From Palaemon carinicauda (Eukaryota; Arthropoda; Malacostraca; Decapoda; Palaemonidae), in NCBI RefSeq assembly GCF_036898095.1, contig NC_090751.1:46022055-46086054 (forward strand): 64,000 nucleotides of DNA, given 5' to 3'. Positions 20,531 to 30,900 of the stretch are shown piece after piece. Each line of letters opens with the position of its first letter. The first letter of the stretch is position 1. Below the pieces are notes generated by a model, which saw nothing but the letters and a program-made list of their open reading frames with translations, did not search any database and was not told the origin of the DNA. The position numbers and the translations under genes are program-made.

Positions 20531-23500
20531 CAGCTACTGCATCTTGACGTTTCAGAATGGTATTTGCCCACAAGTTCGAGACTTGGTGGGCCAGAAATTC
20601 GATCGTGTGAGTACCCAAGAGAAGAAAGGTCTCCATAGCTTTCCTGGTACATTCTTTGGAGAAATCCTTAGAACGTATCAGGATAACTAAGGTCCCCAAA
20701 CAGATATCGAGCCACGAAGTGGCTTGCATAGCACACTTCGCAACTTTCTCCTGGTTGAGGATCTCGGCTGTCGAGAACGAGACCTGCCGGTTGGAGTCTC
20801 TCTCGAGTGGGACTCCCCTGGTAAGCTCTCCCAACGAGTGATGAAGAGGAAGAGCTAAACAAGGCTCCTTAAGGATCTCGAAGTACCTCCTCTGCTGTAC
20901 GCGAGGAGGTGGGAGGAGCTTGTTGGTGCCACTGGAACGGTTGGAGGAGGACATCTCGGAGAGCTCTAGAGAGATCTTGTCCCTGGTACTCTTAACCCCT
21001 TGAGACCAGGGCAGGGCAGTGCTGCACTGGTCTTGAAGGGTTTCTGAGTACCAAAGACACTGTCCAAGACCGTGTCCTTGCCCTCTCGAGAAGGGGTCTC
21101 TGGGTCGGAAAACCCGTTGAGAGCCCTTAGAGTCAGAACTTGCCAAAATGCATGTTCCGACTCTTGCTGGTCTCCTCCTGATGTAGGACTTGCAGCGAAG
21201 TCTCCTGTCCCCAAAGGCTCTTCTTGGGGAGATCCGCGGACGTTCCCCGAGTGGCTAGCTGGCTCCATCCTAATCCTAGTAGAGGACTTCAGCAATGTTT
21301 TGGAATCCTCAGATTCCTTCCTGGGAAGGATGTAGGACTCCAACATTGACGAGGAAGGCATGTTCCTTTCAACCCCCGATTGAGTAGACGCCTCGGTGCG
21401 AGGAGGGGTTTCCCCCATTGGTGCGATCGGGGAAAGTCTCTCCTCACGTTATTCCCCTGGGGACGGGAAATCTTCGTCCGAAAGGGAAGGAGAGGCCGTC
21501 TGGGGGGAAGAAGGAACCTGCCTCGAAGGTTTGCATGGAGTCAGTTTCGCCCTTAGGGAAGTTACCGCGTCTGGAACTCCTCTTTTTCTCTTCAAAGGGG
21601 TAGAAGCAGCCATGGATCTGTGCCCTAACTCAGAGAAGACAGGCTTGAAAGCCTGCGTTACGGTTCTAACCAGTGCACCGAACCAGGGCTGTTGGCTGAC
21701 AGATGCGCTGTCAGACACACCCTTTGAAGGGACAGGAATTGAAGGATCCCTGGGAGGAGTTATCATTGGTGGGTTCGCCAGTGAGGCTTTGGGATCCTGG
21801 ACCCCTCTAGATGTTTCCCTTCTCCCACAATGCGCGGTGGTATGCGCTTGCAGGGAGGGGAATGAGGTGATGGCGACCTTGCCGTGCGTAGTTCAGCAGT
21901 CTCGCGCGCAGGAGGATATTGGCGCTCGCGCGAGGAAGAATAATGGGGCTCGCATGAGGGAGAATACTGGGGCATGCGTGCGGGAGACTGCTGGCGGGCG
22001 CGCAGGAGGTACGAGTGCGTGTGCGGGAGACTGTTGGCGCGTACTCGTACGTGCGGGAGACTGTTGGCATGTATTCTTGCGCGCGGGCGCGCAGGATCAA
22101 TGCGTTGAGGGCGCGGGCGAGAGTTCGCGCGTGCCTATACCAGTCGTAGGGCGCGCACGCGCAGGAGTGAGATTCCTAGTGCACGGGCGTGCAGTTGAAA
22201 CGTGTGAGGTGAGTGGGCACGCGATAGAATGTTGGCGCGAATCCGTTGGAGAGGATAGGCGAGAGCGCACATATCCTCGCGGATGCGTGCAGGAGAAGGC
22301 TGGCGCGATGCGAACGCTGGTACTCGTTGTCGCGTGGGAGAAGCCAGCTTTGTTGACTTCCCAGCAGCGCCCAGATCAGTAGATCGTTGGTGCGCAGGAG
22401 TTAGCTGTTGGGCGCGTTTGCGCGAGGGCAGGAGACTGATAGCGCGCTGGCGCGTGCGCAGGAGAACGTGGGCGCGTATGTGCGTGAGGGCGTGCATAGC
22501 GCGTGATGGAGCTATGCTCCTGTTGGGATGTATGCGCGTGTTGGCGCATACGCCCTTGATGCCCTGTGATAGGGTTTAGAGATGGGGCTTGACGAGCTAC
22601 TAAAGAGCACTCGTCAGGTTTCGTTGGCGCATAGCGCGTATCTGGATGGCGCGCCTTAGCGTCCTCAGGTGAAGCCTTGTTAGGCCTATGTAAAAAGGGT
22701 GACGGCAGGTCGGCAGGTCTGTCGTGTGGAAGGTCGACGTGTCCTTTAAAAGGATAACCTTTCACTGAAGGAGATCGCGAACGATCTGCAGAAATGTCCA
22801 GGACCAATGCAGGAACAGTGATAGATGATTGTTCTCGAGGCTCCTCTGCGATAGACTGCATCGAAAGTGTTGAATCACAGAGGCGCTTCCTCACCGCAGG
22901 TGAAGGAAGGCCTCTTTGACGAAGAGGAAGGCGAGCCTTCCGATGAATGCGCCCTCTGGGGGCCGTAAGGTCAGCAAGCTGACCTTCTGCAGTCCTCCGA
23001 AGAGGAGTCTGTAAGTGAACTCCCCCCGAGGGGAAGAAACACCAGCAGGTGAGACTGGCGAATGACTAAAGTTTCTCCCTCGTAGGTTGAACAGAGACGG
23101 GAGAAACTAAGCCGTCAGCTACCGTAGGGTTTGAAGAGGCAGAGGTGATGGGTGATACCGCATTGGATATCTCTGACACCACAACGTCAACAAGAGACAG
23201 AGGATCAACCTCTGCTGGTGATGGCGATTGCTTGACAGCGGCACCCAATCGGATGTAGTTAAGCAAAACCTCCTTGGAGGGCGAACCCGTAAGCCCCAAG
23301 GAGGACATAAGCTGAAAAAGGGAGGTTAGTGACATATCCTCCCCTGGGGGAAGAGGTGGAGCTGCTTCGCTAGGGGAAGCAAAGTCATCTCTCGAGCCCC
23401 GAGGTTGGTAAACAGTAAATCGGTCTACGCTACCACTCTACGGTCTTTCGAAGATACCGATCGAGTGGGAGCTTCGGAGGAGGTTTGGGCAACGGAAGAG

Positions 23501-23755
23501 GCGGCCTTGGGTTTTTCTCCTCTCAAAGAAACCTTCGAAGGAACATATCCCGTTGGACTACTACTTCCGTCGCCGACAAAACCTCTCCCACTGGGAGGTA
23601 GACCACTCCCTACACCTGTTGTTACTATCACACTGTTGGCCCCTACAAGAAGGACAAAGGGCCTGAGGATCAGTCTCGACCGCCGACATGGATGTTCCAC
23701 AGGGGCGGTCGGGAAATCCAGGGCAGGTGCGCATGATCGCAGAGGCCAATTTCAC
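20531..23755 (-). pseudogene. DIRS-d Gag (frameshifted)
   Basis: Minus-strand Gag in several frames. The probable start at 23755 gives a Cys-rich N-terminus: ALCPSCRGQQC then NNRCREWSTSQWERFCRR (C-x2-C-x4-C-x5-C), consistent with the zinc motif in arthropod DIRS Gag. Next comes a Ser/Pro-rich segment (23066-23700), then a hypervariable Arg/Pro/His-rich low-complexity domain (21800-22900) rich in GCGCGC. The C-terminal part (20531-21418) contains AFWQVLTLRALNGFSDPETP, the PPPRVQQRRYFEIL region and HQVSNLWANTILKRQDAV. At least three frame changes are needed. It runs straight into the RT-end linker (DLQWWVADENLW) at 20530, marking the RT deletion. Confidence 0.65.
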
Positions 23756-23833
23756 AAACAGAACTAGAAGGAAAAGACAAAAGCATTAATGGCTGCCAAA
23801 TGACGGCAAGGATGAAAGCAGACACGTCCAACT

Positions 23834-24013
23834 ACCATCCGAGCCAAGAGCAAAGAGAGCTCAAGCACAGGTGTGTGAGGGGGGGGGGGTTTAGCAAGCT
23901 ACCCTACCCTACCCCCGCTAACTACCGATGTGGGTAGTAAACCCTCGTTAAAAATTAATGGCTAGTCATTTCAGCTACGCAGAAAGTCTACCCCTATTAA
24001 ATAGTGTGGTTTG
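23834..24013 (-). repeat. DIRS-d right ITR (inner part)
   Basis: Reverse complement of the left ITR, with a G-run at 23879-23890. The outer 17 bases were displaced to 25214-25230 by the Tigger insertion (TTTGTA | TTCCAGTTAGGGAACAA). Confidence 0.85.
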
Positions 24014-24015
24014 TA

Positions 24016-25211
24016 CAGTAGGTCCTCGGGTTACGACGGTCCCGACTTACGCGGTTTCGCCGTTACGAACGCGCCCCATAAAAATATAAAAATAATATTA
24101 AGCGTCGTTCCGTCTTACACCGTTAGCGTCGTAAGCGACGTAAACAATTGCGAACTAGTTTCTAGCGCGCGGTGGATGAATACGCTTTGCGGTGGTTGTG
24201 GGCAAGGAAGACGGCGTCGCTCAGTTCCACTCATACGCCATTTTTGGTTGTGATTGCCTGTTCTTTCTCTCACGTGTTTGATCGTTTTTTTGAACTTTTT
24301 GCCCTTCATTATGGCTCCAAAGCGCAAGGCAGATTCTTCTGATGGTAGCGCATCGAAGAAAAGGAAGGCCATCACCATGGAAGTGAAATTAGACATTATT
24401 AAGCGGTCTAAAAACGGTGAAACGCCAACATTGGCCGATCGCTTGGCCTTAGCCGTTCGACCGTGGCTACTATCCTTAAAGATAAGGAGCGCATTGTTGA
24501 ACACGTAAAAGGATCTGCTCCAATGAAAGCAACAGTGATAACGAAACAGCGTAGTGGTTTAATTATCGAAATGGAAAGGTTATTAGTACTTTGGTTGGAA
24601 GATCAAAATCAACGGCGTATTCCAGTGAGCTTAATGGTTATTCAAGAGAAGGCTAAAAGGTTGTTTGAAGCGTTGAAAAAAGAAAGGGGGGGAGAAAGTG
24701 AAAGTGAAGAGTTTTCGGCTAGTAGGGGTTGGTTTATGCGATTTAAGGCTCGGGCCAATTACCATAATCTTAAAGTGCAAGGTGAAGCTGCTAGTGGGGA
24801 TGAGAAAGCAGCAAGTGAATTTCCTAAAGCGTTGGCTGAGATAATTAGGGAGGGGGGTTATTCTGCTTATCAGGTGTTCAATGCGGATGAGACAGGTTTA
24901 TTCTGGAAGCGCATGCCTAACCGCACGTACATAGCAAAGGAGGAGAAGTCAGCACCCGGTCATAAAGCAGGCAAGGAGAGGCTAACTTTGCTTCTTGGGG
25001 GAAATGCTGCTGGCGACATGTGGTAAGGAATTGTTTTCTCTTTTTCTAATTTTGTTTTTATGTCATTTGATACATTTTATTATAGTGCAGTATACAGTAA
25101 TACTTTACAGTACAGTACAGTACGTATATTTATGGTGTTCCGACTTACACGGAAATTCGGGTTACACCGCGTCTTAAGAACGGATCAGCGTCGTAACCCG
25201 AGGACCCCCTG
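24016..25211 (+). mobile_element. Tigger/pogo-type DNA transposon, deletion derivative
   Basis: 1196 bp with inverted ends: CAGTAGGTCCTCGGGTTACG on the left and the complement of CAGGGGGTCCTCGGGTTACG on the right, plus subterminal repeats of CCGACTTAC type. It is flanked by TA at 24014-24015 and 25212-25213, the target duplication of the Tc1/mariner-pogo group. It interrupts the right ITR of DIRS-d, so it is younger than that insertion. Full Tigger elements are usually about twice as long; here the 3-prime part of the transposase gene is missing. Confidence 0.9.
24311..25026 (+). pseudogene. Tigger transposase, frameshifted and truncated
   Basis: Starts MAPKRKADSSDG with a psq-like helix-turn-helix (ITMEVKLDIIKRSKNGE), then a one-base frameshift near 24448. 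The second frame continues LSRSTVATILKDKERIVEH, a CENP-B-type HTH (RGWFMRFKARANYHNLKVQG) and the start of the DDE domain with the first catalytic Asp in FNADETGLFWKRMPNRTYI. It stops at GGNAAGDMW, so the second and third acidic residues are absent. About 237 codons remain against the 450-600 usual for the family. The 5-prime DNA-binding part is what the element keeps. Confidence 0.85.
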
Positions 25212-25230
25212 TATTCCAGTTAGGGAACAA

Positions 25231-26019
25231 TTGTCATTTATACTGCTAGAATTTCTCATCCCCCTACCATCCCAAGGAAGATGGAATGAAAGGTTTCATT
25301 TGATGGACACTTGAGGTGCAGGTGCTTCAAGTCAACAACAGTAAGGGAAGATACAGCCAAAGAAAAGTAAAAATTTTCCTTACCGACAGAAGTAGAGATT
25401 CTTCAAAGAGTGGCGACTTGCCAGGGCATCTAGGGGAAGGGGAAACTATCTTTCAAATCTTACTTTAAGAGGGAGAATGATTATAAGAATTAAAAAAAAT
25501 CAAAATTAGTTAACAATTTTTTGACTGACCTTATTAAAGACCCAATTAGCTTTTATGGGATTTGTCCACCAATGACACCAGTGAGCTAGCTCCTGAACAT
25601 CCACACACTACCCTACCCCGAAGTGGATGGTACTTTACCTCAATAATACAAGGGACTTTGTATATAGCAAGAATATAATCATCACCCATCTAATCATACC
25701 AAACTGCCGACATGCCTTTCTTTAGAAACCAGCCCACCACTGGAATCCATGGGCTAATTTCTTGAGTGCGACTGAATGTCCTCTGTATCAATTTTAAGAA
25801 TATCTACCAGTATCTCTAGGAATCAAACATTATTGAGTAGTTAGAAAAACTACCAAAGCACCCACAATTAGTCTTGAAAACTCCAATCACAGCAAGTGCA
25901 ATTCCTTCTCAATACAGACACTAAAAAGAAGAGAGGTTGGACAGACAGGTGTGAGAATGTTTTTGTACAGAGATTGAAATAATTTTAAGAGTACTTGAGA
26001 CATTCCTAGTAAAAAATAT
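25231..26019. repeat. Repeat D, copy 4 (right part of the copy split by DIRS-d)
   Basis: Continues D3: TTGTCATTTATACTGC onward, collinear with D1 7780-8566. It ends AGTAAAAAATAT and passes without any DIRS into repeat A (ACCGCTTTCTG). D1 and D2 have a DIRS left ITR at this same endpoint, and A1, A2 and A4 have a right ITR immediately before them. Confidence 0.85.
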
Positions 26020-26920
26020 ACCGCTTTCTGAAAGCACTCTTACCCCTCACAAGGCTTCAACACTGAAAATTATGTAGATCAACCCTTAACAAAAAGGCTG
26101 CCAGAAGCTCTTGTTGATGGCCAGCCCGTTACAGGTAGGCCTTTGTAATAAAATACCATTACACCAATTGAGGCTTTTTCCACAAAATTTTAGATACAGT
26201 ACTGGCACAAGCCAGTTCTCATACAACTGCAAAGAATTTCAAATATACATTAAATTCATTTTATAATTAAGTTAATTTTACTTTCTTAAAGATATTCTGT
26301 AGTCTTGTACTGTATGGTACTGGATTCATTTAAATTAGACCAATATAAAAACATCTACTGTACTCTTTAGCATTCACAATCTTAAACTTATTGAAATACA
26401 TCTACCATACAAACCTTAACTATATTTCTTCTTAGACAGCTCAGGTGGTGGAATTAATCCCAAAGGGACAGTAACTGCATATAATGTCTGTCCTAAATAT
26501 GAAAACAATACGTATAGCTAACCTCAGACATCAGAACGATCACTTCATTTATCCTTTATCATCAGCGCTGCATAGAGCCTTTGGATTATTTTAATACGAT
26601 GAATTCGTACGTCACTGGAGAAAAAAAAAAAACTTAAATGGCAGCACTGCATTTTCAATGATTCACAATAAAGATTAAAGTTTTCTACAAACTCAAATAC
26701 AGAAAACTAAACAATTGGTGCACTTACAGGATATTAAATAAAAAGGGATTTAGGATTAAGCAAAAACCTACTCATTTTAAAGGTCAAGTTACAGAAATTT
26801 AAGGTGATCGCAATCCAAAATTTATTTCAAGTTCCCAATACAAAGAAATTTTTTCATACAATACTTTGCAAATACATTATAGTAGGAAGATTGAAAGTAA
26901 TTCATTCTAGATCTGGTGAG
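26020..26920. repeat. Repeat A, copy 3
   Basis: Same span as A1, ending at ATCTGGTGAG before block B copy 2. On the minus strand the candidate exon acceptor is intact here (ATTTAG|GACAGG) but the donor is weakened (GTTAAGG). Confidence 0.75.
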
Positions 26921-29422
26921 TTAACGTGTGGCCGCGTAGGAAACCTACGACGATTGAAGCGTTGGTATTGAAAACGCTTGCGCGCAGGCGACGAATCGCG
27001 CGGGCGCGTAAGGAGAGCCCAGGGATGCCTGTGAGCACCTGTGCGCAAACTTAGGTATCTCCTGGGCTTTGTGGTGAAGTGGAGGCACTGCGAGTCCAGA
27101 AGAACCTGTGAGCGCCTGTGCGCTAGCAAAGGAACTTCTTGAACTGCGTGACGAGGCAGGAACCAGGAGATCGTAGGAGCGTAGTTGCGTGGCCAGACGT
27201 ATGAGAGATCGTCGGCGAGGAGGCGAAGGAATAACTCCTTGCCGGCGCCCAGATCTGAAGATCATGGGTGCGTGGGCGAACGATGGCGCGTATGCCCATA
27301 TCAGGAAGGGGGCGCAGATGTGCGCTGGCGAGCAGGTGCACGAGGAGTTCAGTGAAGAACAACCTCCCTGCTTACGCCCAGATCCCGAACGTTGGCGCGC
27401 AATGCGCACATCAGGAAAGGGTGCTCAGATGTGCGCTGGCGAGCAGGCGATCGTGGTCGTTCAGGAGTTCGTAGGCGCGCATGGCGCGTAGCCACACAGA
27501 AGGTCTCAGAAGAGTTGGCGATCAGGAGTTGATTCAGCAGAAGTCTGGTCCACAGCAGGAGACTTGCGCCCAGATCCGGAGATCGTGGGCGCGAGGGCGA
27601 ACGTTGGCGCGCATTGCGCACATCAGGAACATTTGCGAGCTACTGCTTGCTCGCGCGCAGTAGAATGAGGTTGCACAGGTAAAAAAACCTGGCACCAAAG
27701 GGCTTACTCACATGTGAGATAAGCCCTTAGACCTGAAGGGACCAGTGCCCATTTGGAAAACGTGGTGGAGGCGCCCACAGCGCTACTGTGTCCAGGAACT
27801 GAGAAGGAAGATAAGAAGATCTGGCAGGTGTCGAAGATCGCGAATGAACTGCTGACAGGTCTAGAGAAGCAGCAGCAACTGTCTGTTCTCGTCGAGGAGG
27901 ATCCTCTGCGGCTGAAGATGAGGACGACCACGGACAGGAGCACCATCATCAGTCCTCCGAAGAGGCGTCTCTGTTAGTGAACTCCCTCGAGGGGGGGAGA
28001 CACTCGCAGGAGAGACCGTTGGACTCGGCTGCCCCCCTCGAAGATGTTTGGAAGGGGGAACTGAGCATTCAACAACAACAGCAGGGGAGTCCTCCGAAGA
28101 GGATTCTCTAAGAGTGTCCTCTCTCGCGAATGAGAGGGATGCGTAGAAGAGACAGGAAGAACTGATGAAGGCACCCCTTAGGGCTGTTGGATCAGCAAGC
28201 TGACCATAAAGAGCAACCCTCCCAAGAGGAGCTCCTGCAGTTGCTCAGCCCCTTGAGCATAGCTGCAAGTGCGACCGCTCAGCACCAAGAGCATAATCGC
28301 ACGAACACCATGGTCCGGCCTTGCAACCGCTCAGCCCCTTGAGCATGGTTTCAAAAGCGGTAGCTCAGCACCAAGACCATAACCGCCCGAGGACCAGAAA
28401 AAATTAAGGTAGGAGAAGAAACCCCCCTGAAGGGGAAAAAACTCATACCTGGGAAGGGAACCTCCCTCGGAAGGGAAGAACCCACCCAAGGAGGCGAACC
28501 TCCTGAGGGTTCTATATGAACTAAGGAGCTGACAGTTGTCACGGGAGAACTTCTAGGAGAAGGGACACGCCCATGACGAAGTCGTAAAGGCGGCGGCAAC
28601 GGCAGACTCCCCAGGCCCCAACAGGACAGCTCTGCTTCGTAGGCACATTAGTCAAACGAAAAACTAGCTAGTTAACTGTGAAAATAAAACAATTAGTTAA
28701 CATTAATTCCCCCAGGGGAACTCCGAAGAGGAACCCCTGCGGAAAAACAAAATAAGAATTACACACAGGAATGCGCCCTCCTCCCCCACCGACACTCACA
28801 GGAAGGGGGAGGGGGAAGCGGAGAACTGTAACAAAACAGAATTATAACAATTATAAATATGTAATTCAACCAAGAATGTTACTAATAGTAAGAACGAATG
28901 AACCCCGAAGGGAAGCGTTCTACACAGAGGCTGAAAAGTTAACAAATACAATTAGATCTAAATAAAAATAATAATTGAGACAATAAATGGAAGCAATTCA
29001 ACCCGCAACGGGAAGGAAGCTACCGTAATACGTAGTTGTAATAAGAGGGTGAACGAACTCAAGGAGAGAGAGAGAGAGAGAGACCGTAGTCAAACAAAAC
29101 TCCCAATTTCCCCTTAGGAAAGGAGGAACAGCGGAGAAACATATTAGTAAGTAAAGTCCAGCGATGACGATTCCCCACGGCGCCCGCCGAAGGGAGACCG
29201 AAGGACCAAGGGAGAGATCGCGACCCATGAAAAGTCACCGTAGTGGCCTGAGACCACACGGAGAAGATTCGTACAATGAGTGGACTTCCTACACACACAC
29301 AGCACCAACACTGAAAAGGAAACTTACTGTATTTCTATACTCAAATATATACATAAACATAAGAATGTTTACATATATATTAAGTATAAGAAAAGTAAGT
29401 AATTAGCAAGACAAAGCATTAA
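26921..29422 (-). pseudogene. DIRS gag fragment (block B, copy 2)
   Basis: Second copy of the block at 1101-2984, joined to A at the same base, so the A-B junction is older than the duplication. It carries about 600 extra bp at roughly 28130-28760, including two 86-bp-spaced units starting GCTCAGCCCCTTGAGCAT (28243 and 28329). Readings are Arg/Ser/Pro-rich Gag-like on the minus strand, broken by stops and frame changes. A short (GA)n tract is near 29064. Confidence 0.6.
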
Positions 29423-29659
29423 TGGCTGCCATGCGAGGACGGAACAGACACGTCTGTTCATTGTCCGAGCCAAAAGTGAAGTGAAGCAGTTCACCGGTGT
29501 GTGAGGGGGAGGGGTAGCTAGCTACCACTCTCCTACCTCCCTGCTAAATAGCGCGGGGGTAATACACCCTCGTTAAATTCCAATGGCTCGTCCTTTCAGC
29601 TACGCCGAAAGTAAACCCTATGTAAATAGCGTGGTTTGTATTTCGGTTACGGAACAAAT
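29423..29659 (-). mobile_element. Diverged right ITR of a DIRS, copy 2
   Basis: Near-identical to 2985-3238: AATGGCTGCCATGCGAGGAC, GTGTGTGAGGGGGAGGGG, TCAGCTACGCCGAAAGTAAA and a terminal CGGTTACGGAACAAAT next to repeat A. Confidence 0.75.
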
Positions 29660-29725
29660 ACCGTTTTCTGAAAGCACTCTTACCCCTCACAAGGATTCAA
29701 CACTGAAAATTATGTAGACCAACCC

Positions 29726-29780
29726 TCAACAAAAAGGCTGCCAGAAGCTCTTGTTGATGGCCAGCCCGTTACAGGTAGGC
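29726..29780 (-). CDS. Candidate terminal exon of an unidentified host gene
   Basis: On the minus strand TTTTATTACAAAG precedes a frame reading PTCNGLAINKSFWQPFC then TGA. Joined to the exon at 30049-30121 the phase fits (2 nt plus 1 nt). Copy A2 conserves the reading with TAA as stop; A1 has substitutions. I do not recognise the protein. An alternative frame (GLPVTGWPSTRASG) is also open, so the assignment is weak. Confidence 0.3.
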
Positions 29781-30048
29781 CTTTGTAATAAAATACCATT
29801 ACACCAATTGAGGCTTTTTCCTCAAAATTTTAGATACAGTACTGGCACAAGCCAGTTCTCAGACAACTGCAAAGACTTTCAAATATACATTAAATTTATT
29901 TTTCAATATACATTACATTTATTTTCTAAAAGATATTCTGTAGTCTTGTACTGGACTCACTTAACTTAGGCCAATATAAAAACATCTACTGTACTCTTTA
30001 GCATTCACAATCAAACTTATTGAAATACATCTACCATACTAACCTTAC

Positions 30049-30121
30049 CTATATTTCTCCTTAGACAGCTCAGGTGGTGGAATTAATCCCAAAGGGACAG
30101 TAACTGCATATAATGCCTGTC
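30049..30121 (-). CDS. Candidate internal exon of an unidentified host gene
   Basis: 73 nt on the minus strand between an acceptor with a pyrimidine-rich lead (TTGTTTTCATACTTAG) and a consensus donor (ATATAG|GTAAGG). Only one frame is open: QALYAVTVPLGLIPPPELSK then EKY. In A1 to A3 the coding reading survives but the donor is GTCAAGG or GTTAAGG, and in A1 and A2 the acceptor is TTAAG. That pattern suggests A4 is a true exon and the others decayed copies. No family is recognised; the partial peptide looks hydrophobic. Confidence 0.4.
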
Positions 30122-30900
30122 CTAAGTATGAAAACAATACATAAAGATAACCTCGGACATCAGAACGATCACTTCATTTATCCTTTATCATCACCGCCGT
30201 ATAGACCCTTTGGATTATTTTAATACGATGAACTCGAACGTCACTGGAAAAAAAAAAACTTTAAATGCCCGCACTGCATTTTCAATGATTCACAATAAAG
30301 ATTAAAGTTTTCTACAAACTCAAATACAGAAAACTAAACAATTGGTGCACTTACAGTATATTAAATAAAAAGTGATTTAGGATTAAGCAAAAACCTACTC
30401 AATTTAAAGGTTAAGTTACAGAAATTTAAGGTGATCGCAATCCAAAATTTACTTTTAAGTTCCAAATACACAGAACTTTTTTTTCATACAATACGTGGCA
30501 AATACATTATAGTAGGAAGAAGAAAAGTAATTCATTCTGGACCTGGTGAGACACTTTCAAAACATTTCCGAAATGGGTTGCGAATTAATGAAACCTACAT
30601 TCTATATCAGATTCTTTAGGATAGGAGTTGAAACAATTTAGCACATTGGCAACAGTTTGTATTGGACCAAACAATCTGCTAACTCTTAAAAGCCACAGAA
30701 TGTATAAAAAAATTTCAAAATCATTTAAGTTCGAGAAGCAAACAGCAATAATACCAGGGAATTGACTTAAGAAAATTAACCAGTGTCTGAGCATTGCCTG
30801 CAAAATAAGTTCCTGGCCCAAAAGAAACAAACTACCAGTTTTCATAACCTTTGTGACTAACTATACAGACATGAGAGTTCATTCTAAAAGCTTAAAAACA

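Larger units (their letters stand above)
17811..25230 (-). mobile_element. DIRS-d: DIRS retrotransposon with both ends, RT-deleted
   Basis: The best-preserved element. Plus-strand order: left ITR 17811-18010, ICR 18058-18160, YR 18641-19339, YR N-terminus and RNase H to 20530, Gag to 23755, right ITR 23834-24013 plus 25214-25230 with a Tigger inserted. Without the Tigger it is about 6.2 kb. Junctions are AAACCAAG|ATGACAAATTC on the left and AGGGAACAA|TTGTCATTT on the right. There is no target duplication beyond a 2-bp core (AT left, TT right), as expected for YR-mediated integration of a circle. Gag joins RNase H at about 20530, so the RT palm is gone and the copy is non-autonomous. Confidence 0.9.
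29660..30900. repeat. Repeat A, copy 4 (extended, best preserved)
   Basis: Collinear with A2, including the 390-bp extension, after which it continues into sequence found once in the window. It has no DIRS at the point (about 30895) where DIRS-a interrupts A2. It is the only copy in which both splice signals of the candidate exon look consensus, so it may be the parental locus. Confidence 0.7.

Noticed and set aside
21396..22382. 328-codon plus-strand frame
   Set aside because: Antisense to DIRS-d Gag in a GCGC-rich low-complexity region; repetitive Arg/Gly/Ala text with no domain.
24254..24310. Upstream ATG for the Tigger transposase
   Set aside because: The 19 extra residues are hydrophobic and not part of the family; MAPKRK at 24311 is the typical start.
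29660..30900. Naming the gene behind the A4 exons
   Set aside because: About 40 residues without a family signature; any name would be a guess.
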